Program-made: the position numbers and the translations under genes
NCBI GenBank assembly: GCA_021781185.1
Contig: JAJXXI010000749.1
Span: 1 to 7,875 of the forward strand
Direction: 5' to 3'
DNA length: 7,875 nucleotides
DNA from: a bacterium
GTDB taxonomy: Bacteria; Verrucomicrobiota; Verrucomicrobiia; Limisphaerales; UBA11358
The notes under the pieces: model-generated
The model's database searches: none
What the model was told of the DNA's origin: nothing
Seen by the model: the letters and a program-made list of their open reading frames with translations, nothing else
Shown here: positions 1-6,686 of the stretch, in pieces
Layout of the letters: each line of letters opens with the position of its first letter
Numbering within the stretch: position 1 is the stretch's first letter

Positions 1-1
1 G

Positions 2-340
2 CAGGTCAAACAAGTTTTGATCAATCTCATCCAAAACGCCGCCGAGAGCATTGGCCAGGAGGGAACAGTGACGCTGCGTGTCCGGACCGGTCAAAAGCGG
101 CTCGACGATCGGCAGATGGACGTCGCGATTTTGGAGGTTCAGGACACCGGCAGGGGCATTCCACCGGAAGCGGAAAAGCGCTTGTTCGATCCGTTCTTCA
201 CCACGAAAGAGTCCGGCACCGGCCTCGGCCTGCCCATCGCGGCACGCATCGTCGAAAAGCATCGCGGCGCGCTCCAGTATCAAACCCACGCTGGCTCCGG
301 CACCACTTTCGGCATTATCCTTCCCCAGCACCAACCATGA
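2..340 (+). CDS. Sensor histidine kinase, C-terminal ATPase domain (5' end outside the window)
   Basis: This is the last 112 residues of a histidine kinase; the sensor and phosphoacceptor-His regions lie upstream of the window. The HATPase_c landmarks are visible in order: an N-box (INLIQNAAESI, from about nt 20), a G1 box (DTGRGIP, Asp codon at 143-145), an F-box (DPFFTTK, about nt 188-208), a G2 box (GTGLGLPIAARIVEKHRG, about nt 215-268) and a closing AGSGTTF turn. The family binds ATP here, autophosphorylates and passes the phosphate to a partner regulator. The stop overlaps the start of the downstream NtrC-type regulator as ATGA, so the two are almost certainly translationally coupled cognate partners. 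The box spellings resemble NtrB/ZraS-type kinases that pair with sigma54 activators. The signal sensed cannot be told from this fragment. Confidence 0.93.
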   Translation, partial: QVKQVLINLIQNAAESIGQEGTVTLRVRTGQKRLDDRQMDVAILEVQDTGRGIPPEAEKRLFDPFFTTKESGTGLGLPIAARIVEKHRGALQYQTHAGSGTTFGIILPQHQP

Positions 341-1755
341 ACCAATCCCCGAAAATCCTGCTCGTCGAGGACGATGCCGCCATTGTCACCACCTTGCGCC
401 GCGTGCTGGCGGATGAAGGCTACGAAGTGGCCATCGAAAAAAACGGCGATGCCGGCCTGGCCCGCGCGAAAGACGATTCGTTCGATGTCGTCATCACCGA
501 TTTGAAATTGCCCGGCCTGAACGGCCTGGAACTGGTGCGCGAACTTCACGCGATCCGTCCGCGCCTGCCGATTTTGATGATGACGGCACACGGCACGACG
601 GAAACGGCCATCGAAGCGACGCAGTCCGGCGCCTACGACTATTTACTCAAGCCGTTTGAAATGCCGGAATTGCTCAAGCTCGTCGAACAGGCCGTCGCTG
701 CCAGCCGGCTCATGACCGAACCGGTGCAGCTTGGCGACGCCGGAAAATCCCGCCTCGCCATCGTCGGCAACAGCCGCGCCATGCAGTCCATCTACAAGGA
801 AATCGGGCGCATCGCCGCCAAGCCGGTCACCGTCATGATCCGGGGCGAAACCGGCACCGGCAAGGAGCTCATCGCCCGCGCCATTTACCAGCACAGCGAC
901 CGCGTCAACGCCCCGTTCGTCGCCATCAACTGCGCGGCCATTCCCGAGACCCTGCTGGAAAGCGAATTGTTCGGCCACGAACGCGGCGCCTTCACCGGCG
1001 CGGAATCCAGACGCATCGGACGTTTTGAACAGGCGGATCACGGCACCATTTTCCTGGACGAGATCGGCGACATGACGCCGGGCACGCAAGTCAAGCTGAT
1101 GCGCGTGCTGCAGGAAAAAAACCTGCAACGCCTCGGCGGCAAGGAGACGATTCCCGTGGACGTGCGCGTCATTGCGGCCACGCACCGCGATCTGGAAGCC
1201 GCCATCCAGAAAAACCAGTTTCGCGAGGACCTTTACTATCGCATCAGCGTGGCGGTGCTGAACCTGCCGCCGCTGCGCGAACGCAAGGAGGACATCCCGG
1301 AACTGATCCGGTTCTTCCTGCAAAAATACGGTGCCGAATTCGGCGTGGAAAATCCGGCCATTCACCCGGACGCCGTGGAATTTCTCCAGGCCCAGCCCTG
1401 GCCCGGCAACGTGCGCGAGCTGGAGAACGTCACCCGCAAAATGCTGCTGGCGGCGCAGAGCTACACCATCAGCGTGGAACATGTGCGCTCCGCGCTGGCC
1501 AAGACCGGGCCGCCAACGGCGGACACTGGCAAAACATTGCAGGCCTTTGCCGAGGAGCTGATCGCCGCCGCGCAGCGCGGCGAGTTGGCCGACGCCCACG
1601 CCCGCATGCACGAAACCGCCGAACGCGCCATCATCAGCCGCGCCATCGAACTGGCCCAGGGCAACCAGGCCAGGGCCGCCCGCTGGCTGGGCATCTCGCG
1701 GTTGACCCTGCGCGAGAAATTGATCCAGTTCGGCCTGCATCCGAATCAGGAATGA
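337..1755 (+). CDS. Sigma54-dependent response regulator, NtrC family
   Basis: The protein has 472 residues, a normal length for an NtrC-type activator, with all three domains. The receiver (about 5-120) has acidic residues D12/D13, phosphoacceptor D55, T83 and K105. The AAA+ domain (about 142-370) has Walker A GETGTGKE at 170-177, the sigma54-contacting GAFTGA loop at 217-222, Walker B IFLDE ending at E242, R296 and R302 as arginine-finger candidates, and the sensor II stretch WPGNVRELEN at about 355-364. A Fis-type helix-turn-helix closes it (about 430-468, GNQARAARWLGISRLTLREKL). The intact GAFTGA loop indicates a real sigma54 activator that remodels RNA polymerase when phosphorylated. The start is fixed by the ATGA overlap with the kinase; no clear Shine-Dalgarno sequence precedes it, so coupling is likely. 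Target genes are unknown, and I found no convincing sigma54 promoter in the window. NtrC or ZraR orthology cannot be assigned. Confidence 0.96.
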   Translation: MNQSPKILLVEDDAAIVTTLRRVLADEGYEVAIEKNGDAGLARAKDDSFDVVITDLKLPGLNGLELVRELHAIRPRLPILMMTAHGTTETAIEATQSGAYDYLLKPFEMPELLKLVEQAVAASRLMTEPVQLGDAGKSRLAIVGNSRAMQSIYKEIGRIAAKPVTVMIRGETGTGKELIARAIYQHSDRVNAPFVAINCAAIPETLLESELFGHERGAFTGAESRRIGRFEQADHGTIFLDEIGDMTPGTQVKLMRVLQEKNLQRLGGKETIPVDVRVIAATHRDLEAAIQKNQFREDLYYRISVAVLNLPPLRERKEDIPELIRFFLQKYGAEFGVENPAIHPDAVEFLQAQPWPGNVRELENVTRKMLLAAQSYTISVEHVRSALAKTGPPTADTGKTLQAFAEELIAAAQRGELADAHARMHETAERAIISRAIELAQGNQARAARWLGISRLTLREKLIQFGLHPNQE

Positions 1756-1761
1756 CCAGGC

Positions 1762-1806
1762 GGGCCGGCTCCAAACCGTGGCGGCCCCGCCCCGCCCCGC
1801 CGGCCT
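1762..1806 (+). other. GC-rich hairpin after the response regulator, possible terminator
   Basis: GGCCGGC at 1763-1769 is matched perfectly by GCCGGCC at 1799-1805, with a further G-U pair outside. The 29-base loop can form its own GGCGG/CCGCC stem and contains three CCCCG units (1785-1799). It starts 6 bases after the regulator's stop codon, where a terminator would be expected. No T-tract follows, so it is not a classical intrinsic terminator; it may only stabilise the 3' end of the transcript. Confidence 0.35.
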
Positions 1807-1819
1807 TCAGGCCTTCAGG
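1802..1819. repeat. Short tandem repeat, GGCCTTCA twice
   Basis: The 8-base unit GGCCTTCA occurs twice in direct tandem, followed by GG, about 40 bases before the glyS start. It overlaps the right arm of the preceding hairpin. This is direct observation; no function is evident, and it may be ordinary slippage variation. Confidence 0.6.
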
Positions 1820-1840
1820 ATTGATTTCACGGCACGTTTA

Positions 1841-1859
1841 ACGAAGACTGTCCCTTCGT
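1841..1859 (+). promoter_or_regulatory. Small hairpin abutting the glyS start codon
   Basis: ACGAAG (1841-1846) pairs with CTTCGT (1854-1859) around a 7-base loop, and the right arm ends directly at the proposed ATG. No Shine-Dalgarno sequence is visible before that ATG. If transcribed, the stem would sit where the ribosome binds, so it could damp initiation at 1860 or favour the second ATG at 1887. A 6-base-pair stem can arise by chance; the regulatory role is speculative. Confidence 0.25.
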
Positions 1860-3524
1860 ATGGCAGAACCCAAAGAGAATTTGCAGATGGAAAAAATCGT
1901 GTCGCTGTGCAAACGGCGCGGCTTCATTTTTCAGTCGTCGGAGATTTACGGCGGCATCAACGGCTTTTGGGATTACGGCCCGCTCGGCGCGGAACTCAAG
2001 CGCAACGTCAAGGAACTCTGGTGGAACACCATGACCCGCCAGCGCGACGATGTTGCCGGCTTGGAGGCGACCATCATCATGTCGCCCGCCATCTGGAAGG
2101 CCAGCGGCCATGTGGACACGTTCAGCGACCCGATGTGCGACTGCAAAAAGTGCAAGAAACGTCATCGCGCCGACCAGCTTTGCGAGGATCAGGGACTGAC
2201 GCTCATCAAGAATGCCGACGGCAAATTTGCCTTGCCGGAGGGGACGAAATGCACGAACTGCGATTCAAAAGAATTGACTGAACCGCGCCCGTTCAACCTG
2301 ATGTTCAAGACCTACGTCGGCCCGGTCGAGAGTGAAGACAACGTCGCCTATCTCCGTCCGGAAACGGCGCAAGCGATTTTCGCGCAGTTCAAAAATGTTT
2401 TGGAAACCTCGCGCCAGAAAGTGCCGTTCGGCATCGGGCAGATCGGCAAGGCGTTCCGCAACGAGGTGACGCCGCGCAATTACACCTTTCGCTCGCGCGA
2501 GTTCGAGCAGATGGAACTGGAGTTCTTCATCAAGCCCGACGAGGCGATCGAGGCCATCCACGGCAGCGTCGTCACCGTCCCCGAAACCGGCCACCCAGGC
2601 GAGCCGCAGCCGAACTGGGGCTGGCAGGCGTGGCACCAATACTGGGTCGAGGAACGCGTGCGCTTCTACGAAAACATCGGCCTCTCCCGCGAGACGCTTG
2701 GTTTTCACCGGCAGACGCCGGCGGAGCTGGCACATTATGCCCGCGCCTGCACGGACATTTTGTTCAAGTTCCCGTTCAGCAAGCAGGACGAGAACGGCAA
2801 CGTGGCCGGCGACGAATTGGAAGGCATCGCCGCGCGGAGCGATTTTGATTTGAGCCAGCACGCGCGTTTCTCCGGCAAGCCGATGGGCGTGTTTGATGAT
2901 GAATTGCGCCAGGCGTGGGCGAAGCTGCCCAAGGAAAAGCAGGACGATCTCTGGCGGCGCTATTACGAGAACCGCAAGAATTACCTGACGAAGAGCGCCA
3001 AGCCGGACGAGACGGCGGAGCAAATCCAGAAGCAGGCCACGGACGATGCGAACGGGCTGGCGAAGGGTCAATACATCCCGCACGTCATCGAGCCGAGCGC
3101 CGGCGTGGATCGCTTGATCCTCGCGCTCATTGCGAACGCTTACACGGAAACCACCAAGACGGACGACAAGGGCAAGAGCGAGACGATTTACACGATGAAG
3201 TTTCATCCGCGCGTCGCGCCGATCAAGGTCGGCGTGCTGCCGTTGCTCAAGAACAAACCGGATCTCGTCAAAAAGGCATTGGCGGTTCGCGATCTCTTGC
3301 GTCCGTGGATGAATGTGTATTACGACGACGGCGGTTCCATCGGCAAACGCTACGCCCGGCAGGATGAGGCGGGCACGCCGTTCTGCGTGACGATTGACTT
3401 CGACACGCTCGGCGAGAAGCCGGAGCTGCTCGACACCGTGACGCTGCGCTACCGCGATGACGGGCGGCAGGAGCGGTTGAAGATCTCCGAGCTGCGCGAC
3501 TGGCTGCTGGCGCGGGTGCGTTAA
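1860..3524 (+). CDS. glyS: Glycine--tRNA ligase, single-chain alpha2 type
   Basis: This class II synthetase charges tRNA-Gly with glycine using ATP (EC 6.1.1.14). The sequence has the eukaryote/Thermus-like layout, not the alpha2beta2 GlyQ/GlyS layout. The N-terminus matches the family (RRGFIFQSSEIYGGINGFWD), motif 2 is FRNE at 199-202, motif 3 is EPSAGVDR at 411-418 with R418, and the C-terminal anticodon-binding domain runs from about 447 (HPRVAPIKVGVLPL) to the end. Cysteines C93, C95, C98, C108, C131 and C134 look like a zinc-ribbon insertion. At 554 residues it is longer than the roughly 500 typical of Thermus-type enzymes, mainly because of a charged Lys/Glu-rich insertion at about 341-404, just before motif 3. 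ATG at 1860 is used, but ATG at 1887 (residue 10) is a credible alternative, since an AAAGAGA stretch precedes it and conservation starts just after it. It stands alone between two hairpin- or repeat-containing gaps. Confidence 0.96.
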   Translation: MAEPKENLQMEKIVSLCKRRGFIFQSSEIYGGINGFWDYGPLGAELKRNVKELWWNTMTRQRDDVAGLEATIIMSPAIWKASGHVDTFSDPMCDCKKCKKRHRADQLCEDQGLTLIKNADGKFALPEGTKCTNCDSKELTEPRPFNLMFKTYVGPVESEDNVAYLRPETAQAIFAQFKNVLETSRQKVPFGIGQIGKAFRNEVTPRNYTFRSREFEQMELEFFIKPDEAIEAIHGSVVTVPETGHPGEPQPNWGWQAWHQYWVEERVRFYENIGLSRETLGFHRQTPAELAHYARACTDILFKFPFSKQDENGNVAGDELEGIAARSDFDLSQHARFSGKPMGVFDDELRQAWAKLPKEKQDDLWRRYYENRKNYLTKSAKPDETAEQIQKQATDDANGLAKGQYIPHVIEPSAGVDRLILALIANAYTETTKTDDKGKSETIYTMKFHPRVAPIKVGVLPLLKNKPDLVKKALAVRDLLRPWMNVYYDDGGSIGKRYARQDEAGTPFCVTIDFDTLGEKPELLDTVTLRYRDDGRQERLKISELRDWLLARVR

Positions 3525-3527
3525 AAA

Positions 3528-3638
3528 TGAACGTCCAACATTTAGCGTTCAATGTTCCACGCCCGGGTCGTCGGGCGCGGCCGGCACGGCTGCCGCTCGA
3601 ATGTTCGATGCTGGCCGTTGGTTGTTGAATGTTTCATC
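3528..3638. repeat. Intergenic AATGTT repeat cluster with two GC hairpins
   Basis: The gap between glyS and the transporter holds three direct copies of AATGTT (3551-3556, 3600-3605, 3628-3633) and one inverted copy, AACATT (3537-3542). They sit in related longer contexts: CGTTCAATGTTCC, TCGAATGTTCGATG and TTGAATGTTTCATC. Between the outer copies are two GC hairpins: CGCCCG (3560-3565) with CGGGCG (3572-3577), and GCGGC (3577-3581) with GCCGC (3592-3596). The flanks, ATGAACGTCCAACATT and the complement of the right end, are an imperfect inverted repeat. The arrangement looks like a degenerate interspersed intergenic repeat. No T-tract follows, so it is not a clear terminator. Confidence 0.45.
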
Positions 3639-3647
3639 CTTAGCCCC

Positions 3648-4625
3648 ATGAAACAGTCCATCCGCATCTCTTACATCATCATGGCGGCGGTGCTGGTGCT
3701 GAGCGGCTGGTTGCATCTGGGAATGCTGGTGTTGACGTCGCTGTTTGGTTTCTTTGCGCTGCAGGTTCTCAGTTTTGGCCGGAGCAAAATCCTGGGTCTC
3801 ACGCTTTACATCGTGGCGGTGGTGCTGATCGGCTGGGGCGCGTTTTATTTTTCGCGGCAGGCATATTTGACGCTGCCGAAAATCGCGGAGACGACCATTC
3901 CGGCCGTCGCGGAATATGCCGAGAAACAGGGCGTCGAACTGCCGTTCACCGATTATGCGAGCCTGAAAACGCTCGCGATTTCCGAGGTCCAACAGGATGT
4001 GGCCGGGGTGGGGCGGCATGCGCGCGAGGCGGCGTTCAAGTTCGTGCAACTGCTCATCGGACTGTTTGTGGCGGCGAGTTTGTTCCTGAACGCGGGCTGG
4101 GGGGCGGAAAACGAACCGGGCACGTCGCGGGACAGCGTTTACGCCACGGTGGTGCGGGAATTGAGCCAGCGGTTCCGGACGTTCTTCCGCAGTTTTTCCC
4201 GGGTGATTGGCGCGCAGATCATCATCTCCACCATCAACACCGCACTCACCGCCGTGTTTCTGGTCTGGAATGGTTATCCGTATGTGGCTGTCATCGTGGT
4301 GCTGACCTTTTTGTGCGGGCTGCTGCCGATTGTCGGCAACATCCTGAGCAACACGCTGATCGTCTTCGTCGGCTTCACCATTTCGCCGCGCATGGCGCTG
4401 GTGGCGTTGATCTTCCTGATGGTCATCCACAAGCTGGAATATTTCCTGAACAGCAAAATCATCGGAGATCGCATCAGAAATCCCATGTGGCTCACGCTGA
4501 TCGGGCTGGTGCTCGGTGAAAAACTGATGGGTATCCCGGGCATCATTCTTGCGCCCGTGGTGCTGCACTACATCAAGGTGGAGGCGTCGCAGAACAAGGC
4601 CGCCGGCACGGATACGTCGCCCTGA
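3648..4625 (+). CDS. AI-2E family transporter (PerM/TqsA-like membrane protein)
   Basis: This is a 325-residue polytopic membrane protein. Hydrophobic segments lie at about 8-41 (probably two helices), 48-68, 130-147, 188-208, 212-232 and several more to about 315, with a polar region at 70-128 between the third and fourth segments. This matches the AI-2E transporter (formerly UPF0118) plan. The C-terminal half carries the most typical stretches: the Gly/Pro-rich LLPIVGNILSNTLIV, then HKLEYFLNSKIIGDRI and GIPGIILAPVVLHYI. The family includes E. coli TqsA and PerM and some Na+/H+ antiporters, so the substrate should not be assumed to be autoinducer-2. The start at 3648 is chosen because upstream in-frame codons read through the repeat region and give an Arg/Cys-rich, non-membrane extension. 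No clear Shine-Dalgarno sequence is seen. The next gene starts 9 bases after this stop. Confidence 0.9.
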   Translation: MKQSIRISYIIMAAVLVLSGWLHLGMLVLTSLFGFFALQVLSFGRSKILGLTLYIVAVVLIGWGAFYFSRQAYLTLPKIAETTIPAVAEYAEKQGVELPFTDYASLKTLAISEVQQDVAGVGRHAREAAFKFVQLLIGLFVAASLFLNAGWGAENEPGTSRDSVYATVVRELSQRFRTFFRSFSRVIGAQIIISTINTALTAVFLVWNGYPYVAVIVVLTFLCGLLPIVGNILSNTLIVFVGFTISPRMALVALIFLMVIHKLEYFLNSKIIGDRIRNPMWLTLIGLVLGEKLMGIPGIILAPVVLHYIKVEASQNKAAGTDTSP

Positions 4626-4629
4626 AGGA
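4624..4629 (+). promoter_or_regulatory. Shine-Dalgarno site for the DUF2127 gene
   Basis: GAAGGA lies 5 bases before the ATG at 4635 and overlaps the TGA stop of the transporter gene. It is one of only two convincing ribosome-binding sites in the window (the other is before infC). Its overlap with the upstream stop supports coupled translation of the two membrane proteins. Confidence 0.65.
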
Positions 4630-4634
4630 TCGTC

Positions 4635-5171
4635 ATGACGCCTGCCACGCCAACGGTTGAGCCCCGGCCGAAACGCGCGCCGACGCTCTATGTGATTGCC
4701 GGCATCAAGATCGGCAAGGGGCTGTTGCTGCTGTTTGTGGCGCTGGGGATTTTTTCACTGGCCGGCCATGACCTGCAGAATGTTTTCGAGCGGGCGGTGC
4801 GCTGGTTCGGCCTCGATCCGGAACGTCGTTTCTTTGCCAACATTGGTGGCTGGCTGGACACCATCACGGCGGCGAACCTGAACGCCGTCGCTTCCGGCAC
4901 CTTGATTTACGGATTGTTTCTCATGACCAGCGGCACTGGGTTGGCGTTGCGCGCCGCGTGGGCCATCTGGCTCTCCATCGGTGAATCGGCGTTTTTCATC
5001 CCGATTGAAATCTTTGAGATCACGAGGCGGCGTCTGCCGGAAGCTGACCTGCACCACGCGATGTTCTCGCACCCCAAGCTCGGCCTCACCGTCCTGTTGG
5101 TGGTGAATGTGGTCATCGTCTGGTATCTCTACACGAACCGCGAGCGCCTGTTCCGGCCCCATCATCATTGA
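4635..5171 (+). CDS. DUF2127 family integral membrane protein
   Basis: This 178-residue protein has four predicted membrane helices at about 18-42, 84-104, 106-127 and 149-167. The pattern matches DUF2127: helix 1 with a KxxKGLLLL-like start (IKIGKGLLLLFVALGIF), then a polar stretch with GLDPERRF (59-66), then a Gly-rich second helix leading into WAIWLSI and IPIEIFEITRR (about 110-132), then a final hydrophobic helix ending in WYLYTNRE. The function of the family is unknown, and no catalytic motif is visible. A short His run (HHH) ends the protein. The start at 4635 has a good GAAGGA site 5 bases upstream. It is probably co-transcribed with the AI-2E transporter, which suggests but does not prove a shared membrane role. 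A strong hairpin follows its stop. Confidence 0.85.
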   Translation: MTPATPTVEPRPKRAPTLYVIAGIKIGKGLLLLFVALGIFSLAGHDLQNVFERAVRWFGLDPERRFFANIGGWLDTITAANLNAVASGTLIYGLFLMTSGTGLALRAAWAIWLSIGESAFFIPIEIFEITRRRLPEADLHHAMFSHPKLGLTVLLVVNVVIVWYLYTNRERLFRPHHH

Positions 5172-5182
5172 ATTTTCAGGCG

Positions 5183-5221
5183 TGACCGGCCCGGGGTTTT
5201 GGGCAATCCTCCGGGCGGTCA
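5183..5221 (+). promoter_or_regulatory. Strong bulged hairpin between the DUF2127 and sugar kinase genes
   Basis: TGACC (5183-5187) pairs with GGTCA (5217-5221). After a bulged G at 5188, GCCCGGGG (5189-5196) pairs with CCTCCGGGC (5209-5216 used), including one G-U pair. This gives about 13 base pairs and a 12-base loop. It starts 11 bases after the DUF2127 stop and ends 17 bases before the kinase ATG. No T-tract follows, so rho-independent termination is doubtful; it could mark a transcript end or affect translation of the kinase. Confidence 0.45.
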
Positions 5222-5238
5222 GAACAACCCGTTGCGAT

Positions 5239-6684
5239 ATGAACAAAACAGTCCCGGTGGAAATCACTGAATTCGAAAAGCTCCTGCGCAAGCCCAACAG
5301 CGACCCGACTGGTTTCGCCGGCTTTTTCAACAGCGGCGAAGTCTGGGTGGCCCGCGTTCCGGCACGGCTTGACGTGATGGGCGGAATTGCCGACTACTCC
5401 GGTGCCAACGTCTGCGAGGCCGTGCTGGGGCGTGGCATGCTCATGGCCATTCAGGCCCGCACCGACCGCACGCTGCGGATTCGTTCCGTGCAGGCAGGCG
5501 GACGCAGCCTGCCGGTCGAGACGCGGATCCCGCTGGACTACTTCACCTCCGGCGACGCGATCGGGAATTACGCGCAAGTCCGCGAGCTGTGCCATGCGAA
5601 TCCCATCTCCAACTGGGCGGCCTACATCGGGGGGAGCATTTTCACGTTGCTGAAAGAGCAGTCAGTTGAACTGCCTTATGGTTTCAGTTTCCTGCTGTTG
5701 AGCGCGGTGCCGATGAATGTCGGCATTGGCAGTTCGGCCGCCGTGGAGATCGGCACGCTGTCCTGCTTGAATGCCTACCTCGGCCTCAAGCTCGATGGCG
5801 CCCGCATCGCCCGGCTCGGCCAGATGGCGGAGAATCACGTCGTCGGCGCGCCCTGCGGCATCATGGACCAGATCGCCGTGGCCAGCGGACGCGAAGGCAA
5901 GCTCACACACATTCTCTGCCGGCCCGGTGCGGTCATGGGCGAAGTGGAAATTCCCCCGGGCACCGGCTTCGTGGGCATCAACTCCATGGTGCGCCACTCC
6001 GTGGCCGGCAACGCCTATGGCAACGTGCGCATCGGCGCGTTCATGGGAAAAAAAATCATCAACGAAATCCGCGCCAAAACCGGCCGCGCCCCGCTCAGCT
6101 ACCTGACGGAGATCACCTCCGCCGAATTTGCCGCTGAATACGAAAAGGGCATTCCTGAAACGATGCTCGGGTCCGAATTTCTGGGCCGTTACCAGACGCA
6201 TGATGATCCGGTGACCACCATTCAGCCGGATGCGACGTATCATGTGGTCGGCCCCGCGCGGCATCCCGTCGGGGAAAACGAGCGGGTGTTGAAGTTCATG
6301 GGCGCCCTGCGCGCCGCGAAAGATGGGGACGAAAAATCCCTCGTCACTGCGGGCGAACAGATGTATGCCGCCCATGCCAGCTACCGCGATAATTGCAGGC
6401 TGTCGGTTCCCGAGGTGAATTTCCTGGTTGAGACCGTCCAGAAACGCGGAACCAAATCCGGCCTTTACGGCGCCAAAATCACCGGCGGCGGCACGGGCGG
6501 TGCCGTGGCGGTCTTTGGCAAATCGGAGGCGCTCCAGGAGCACATTCCGCAGATCGCGGTTGAATATTCCCGTCGCATCGGCGTGATGCCGGATATCTTT
6601 GAAGGCACGTCGCCCGGAGCCATTGAGTTCGGAGCCAAGCGTTACACCTTCGGCCACAGCGGCTGGAAACGATTCGACGTTTGA
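5239..6684 (+). CDS. GHMP sugar kinase, L-arabinokinase (ARA1)-like
   Basis: This 481-residue protein belongs to the galactokinase branch of the GHMP kinases, which use ATP to phosphorylate the anomeric hydroxyl of a free sugar. Motif 1 is ARLDVMGGIADYSG (42-55), motif 2 is PMNVGIGSSAA (158-168), the catalytic Asp is D210 in GIMDQ, Y260 sits at the galactokinase sugar-contact Tyr position, and motif 3 is ITGGGTGG (414-421). From memory, the phrases RLDVMGGIADYSG, NWAAYIGGS, RHSVAGNAYGNVRIGAFMG, LYGAKITGGG and IFEGTSPGA closely follow the C-terminal kinase half of plant ARA1. The plant N-terminal glycosyltransferase-like half is absent. The galactokinase Glu-His pair is G49-I50 here. Likely product: L-arabinose 1-phosphate, or another C1-phosphate such as galactose 1-phosphate. 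ATG at 5239 is chosen because earlier in-frame starts lie inside the DUF2127 gene; no Shine-Dalgarno sequence is visible. The next gene starts 2 bases after this stop. Confidence 0.88.
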   Translation: MNKTVPVEITEFEKLLRKPNSDPTGFAGFFNSGEVWVARVPARLDVMGGIADYSGANVCEAVLGRGMLMAIQARTDRTLRIRSVQAGGRSLPVETRIPLDYFTSGDAIGNYAQVRELCHANPISNWAAYIGGSIFTLLKEQSVELPYGFSFLLLSAVPMNVGIGSSAAVEIGTLSCLNAYLGLKLDGARIARLGQMAENHVVGAPCGIMDQIAVASGREGKLTHILCRPGAVMGEVEIPPGTGFVGINSMVRHSVAGNAYGNVRIGAFMGKKIINEIRAKTGRAPLSYLTEITSAEFAAEYEKGIPETMLGSEFLGRYQTHDDPVTTIQPDATYHVVGPARHPVGENERVLKFMGALRAAKDGDEKSLVTAGEQMYAAHASYRDNCRLSVPEVNFLVETVQKRGTKSGLYGAKITGGGTGGAVAVFGKSEALQEHIPQIAVEYSRRIGVMPDIFEGTSPGAIEFGAKRYTFGHSGWKRFDV

Positions 6685-6686
6685 AC

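Noticed and set aside
643..1740. Long open frame of 365 codons on the - strand
   Set aside because: It lies antisense to the NtrC-type gene, whose domains are complete. The translation is low-complexity with no recognisable family, as expected for antisense frames in GC-rich DNA.
1860..1860. T-box riboswitch upstream of glyS
   Set aside because: The gap from the previous gene is only about 104 bases, and no T-box sequence, specifier loop or terminator with a T-tract was found.
2724..2745. TGGCAC sequence resembling half of a sigma54 promoter
   Set aside because: It lies inside glyS, and the second element is GCCC, not TTGC, at the needed spacing. Similar TGGCAC matches near 6723 and 7373 also lack the second half.
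2265..3206. Long open frame of 313 codons on the - strand
   Set aside because: It is antisense to the glycyl-tRNA synthetase catalytic domain and has no recognisable motifs.
3528..3629. Small + strand ORF of 33 codons right after glyS
   Set aside because: It consists of the repeat and the two GC hairpins, has no ribosome-binding site and no protein-like pattern.
3549..4568. Long open frame of 339 codons on the - strand
   Set aside because: It is antisense to the AI-2E transporter. Its His/Gln/Asp/Arg-rich composition is that of a complement of hydrophobic codons.
5107..5238. Upstream in-frame starts for the sugar kinase
   Set aside because: They lie inside the DUF2127 gene and the hairpin region, and the added residues have no counterpart in kinase relatives.
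5662..6657. Long open frame of 331 codons on the - strand
   Set aside because: It is antisense to the GHMP kinase, which has all its motifs. No family is recognisable in the antisense product.
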